Below, one piece after another: positions 62,567 through 64,000 of a stretch of DNA of 64,000 nucleotides (positions are counted from its first letter, which is position 1; each line of letters starts with the position of its first letter). The stretch comes from Pseudomonadota bacterium (GTDB lineage Bacteria; Pseudomonadota; Alphaproteobacteria; Rhizobiales; Phreatobacteraceae): the NCBI GenBank assembly GCA_020161695.1, contig JAIUOO010000003.1, positions 104,043 through 168,042 of the forward strand, read 5' to 3'. The position numbers and the translations under genes are program-made. Under the pieces are notes generated by a model, which searched no databases, was not told the DNA's origin, and saw only the letters and a program-made list of their open reading frames with translations.

Positions 62567-63424
62567 ATGATCCGCATTCCGACTGCCGCCGCCGTGGCAC
62601 TCGCCATTCTGGCCATCGCGCCCGCCGCACCCGCGCGCGAACTCGGATCCGCCCCCGAACTGCACATTCTCGGCTTCTCGCCGGACGGCCGGCTTTTCGG
62701 CTTCGAGCAGGAGGGAGGCGACGGCGTCAACGAGAAGGGTGCCTTCGCAATCGACGTGGTCGAGCGAGATACCCACCGCTCGGCGCCCGGCTTCCCGCGC
62801 GGCGCGACCCAGCTCACCTTCGACAGCGCCGAAGGCGACCTGCGGCGAGCCGGCATCCGCGGCTTCCAGTTCAGCGAGGACGACCCGCAGACCGCGTCCA
62901 CCGACGTCATCCGCCGATGGGTGCGCGCCAATGGCCGGCAGCCGCTTGCCGCCCTGCGGCTGATCGATCCCGGCCGCCGCCTCGGCGGGCGCGCCATCAC
63001 CGACATTTCCGATACCAGCGGTCCGGTGCGCGTGATGGAGCGGCCGGACATTATCGGCGCCCATCCCGGCGTCTCGCTGAAATACACCATCACCGCCACC
63101 ATGCCGGTGCCGGACGATCCGAACGCCAGCTGTCGCGAACGCGAGGCGGCCGTCACCTTCCCGCTGACCGTCAGGCTGACACCGGAAGTGCCGGAGCACG
63201 ACCGCGCGGCGGCAAGCCGGGCGCCGGAGGTCTTCCGCGAGCGCAGCGCGGTGGTCGATTATGTCCTGCCGCCGAAGACGTGCTTCCTCTCCGCGCGCGT
63301 GACGGACGTCTATCGCAACGAGGCCGGCACCAGCATTGCCGTGGTGGTGGCGATGATCCTCGATGTCGGCTTCACCGATTCGGCCGAGTATCGTGCCTTC
63401 GTCTTCGGCCTGCCGCAGCCCTGA
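62567..63424 (+). CDS. Predicted secreted protein (DUF2259)
   Basis: The 285-residue product has a signal peptide (AAAVALAILAIAPAAPARE). It then shows the DUF2259 pattern: LHILGFSPDGRLFGFEQEG in the opening, IDVVERD, a central domain and a C-terminal stretch with CFLSARVTDVYRNEAG...VVVAMILDVGFTDSAEYRAF. The function is unknown and it is periplasmic. It converges on prmC with a gap of three bases. Confidence 0.8.
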   Translation: MIRIPTAAAVALAILAIAPAAPARELGSAPELHILGFSPDGRLFGFEQEGGDGVNEKGAFAIDVVERDTHRSAPGFPRGATQLTFDSAEGDLRRAGIRGFQFSEDDPQTASTDVIRRWVRANGRQPLAALRLIDPGRRLGGRAITDISDTSGPVRVMERPDIIGAHPGVSLKYTITATMPVPDDPNASCREREAAVTFPLTVRLTPEVPEHDRAAASRAPEVFRERSAVVDYVLPPKTCFLSARVTDVYRNEAGTSIAVVVAMILDVGFTDSAEYRAFVFGLPQP

Positions 63425-63427
63425 TCG

Positions 63428-64000
63428 CTAGGGCGCTGCGAGAACCAGCGCGCGGGGAATGCCGGCGAGATCGGAGCGCAACGCCTTGATATTGAGCCCG
63501 GCCTCGCGCGCGATCGCGGCGACCGGATGGGCCTGACCGATGCCGAGCTCCAGCGCCACGGCGCCGCCGGGCGCCAGCAGGCGGCGTGAGCCACCCAGAA
63601 TGGCGCGATAGGCTCCGAGCCCGTCCACGCCGCCGTCGAGGGCAAGTCGCGGATCGTGGTCGCGCACCTCACGGTCGAGCCCCTCGCAGTCGGCGGAGGG
63701 AATGTAGGGTGGGTTCGATACGATCAGGTCGAAGGGGCCGTCGAGGCCGGTGGTCCAGTCGCCGGCCGCGAAGCTGGCGCGGGCGCCGAGGCCGAGCGCC
63801 TCGGCATTGGCACGGGCGGCGGCCAGCGCTTCCTCGGAGAGATCGATGCCGAGCCCCCGCGCCAGCGGCCGCTCGGCGAGGATGGCGAGCAGGATCGTCC
63901 CCGGCCCGGTGCCGAGGTCGAGGACGCGCGCCGCGCATTCCCGTGGGGTCGCGTCGAGCGCGGCGGAGACGACCGCCTCGGTATCGTCGCGCGGGATCAG
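63428..64000 (-). CDS. prmC: Peptide chain release factor N5-glutamine methyltransferase (partial, N-terminus outside window)
   Basis: PrmC methylates the GGQ glutamine of RF1/RF2. The visible C-terminal 190 residues contain LIPRDDTE (family LIPRPDTE), the SAM motif LDLGTGPGTILLAILAE, the catalytic NPPYIP in LIVSNPPYIPSADCEGL, and the GLGAYRAILGGSRRLLAPGG...ELGIGQ end. The frame runs off the window at 64000. In relatives prfA stands upstream and DUF4167 downstream; here DUF4167 is 7.7 kb away. Confidence 0.93.
   Translation of the reverse strand: MIPRDDTEAVVSAALDATPRECAARVLDLGTGPGTILLAILAERPLARGLGIDLSEEALAAARANAEALGLGARASFAAGDWTTGLDGPFDLIVSNPPYIPSADCEGLDREVRDHDPRLALDGGVDGLGAYRAILGGSRRLLAPGGAVALELGIGQAHPVAAIAREAGLNIKALRSDLAGIPRALVLAAP

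Overview
The window is GC-rich and gene-dense DNA from an alphaproteobacterium, most likely of the order Hyphomicrobiales (Rhizobiales). The evidence is a complete PhyR-NepR-EcfG general stress response locus, a FYDLN-acid-domain protein, a DUF4167 protein, the tlpA-argH pair and the rimP-nusA-ylxR-infB operon, all with typical alphaproteobacterial features. No genus is claimed.

Layout. 1-6.7 kb: cytochrome c biogenesis (tlpA, cut by the window edge), arginine synthesis (argH, argG), a PAP2 phosphatase, the septation/membrane protein YciB and a fumarylacetoacetate hydrolase. 6.7-13.1 kb (minus strand): the rimP-nusA-ylxR-infB translation/transcription operon, whose leader carries a strong terminator-like hairpin. 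13.2-19.1 kb: FYDLN protein, then aroA-cmk-XRE regulator joined by 4-nt overlaps, a methyltransferase/esterase pair, gloB and a succinate dehydrogenase assembly factor.

19.15-31.8 kb is an integrated element. A P4-type tyrosine integrase lies beside tRNA-Leu(CAA), and a near-copy of the tRNA 3' end lies at 31762-31775. Inside are an AlpA-like HTH gene, a P2-type tail assembly chaperone with a -1 slippery heptamer (T TTT TTG), an 832-residue tape measure protein and a string of small unknown genes. No terminase, portal, capsid, sheath or tube gene is visible, so the element is either a decayed prophage or a satellite that reprogrammes a helper phage's tail. Its right end holds a lower-GC two-gene module (a soluble protein of 359 residues and a four-helix membrane protein), a candidate uncharacterised defence or cargo system. 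Beside the module is a 126-bp nested inverted-repeat structure.

31.8-41.0 kb is the general stress response region: a dihaem cytochrome-like protein, a single-domain response regulator, phyR, nepR-ecfG, a HisKA_2 kinase with a degenerate ATP-binding half, a transglutaminase and a large HWE-family kinase. Two exact EcfG-type promoters (GGAAC-N16-CGTT) stand before nepR and before the HWE kinase.

41.5-46.5 kb is a six-gene catabolic operon (intradiol dioxygenase, SDR, BKACE, MDR reductase, cupin, TctC binding protein) behind a perfect 18-bp palindrome of LacI-operator type. 46.5-64 kb is mostly housekeeping: mtaB-dapF, a quinone-detoxification-like pair (ring-cleaving VOC dioxygenase plus hydrolase), an L,D-transpeptidase, leuB, DUF4167, an aldo/keto reductase, an arylesterase divergent from a YbbA/YbbP-type ABC exporter, a Bax-inhibitor-1 protein, a DUF2259 secreted protein and prmC (cut by the window edge).

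Family calls were made by eye from motifs, and no database search was run.
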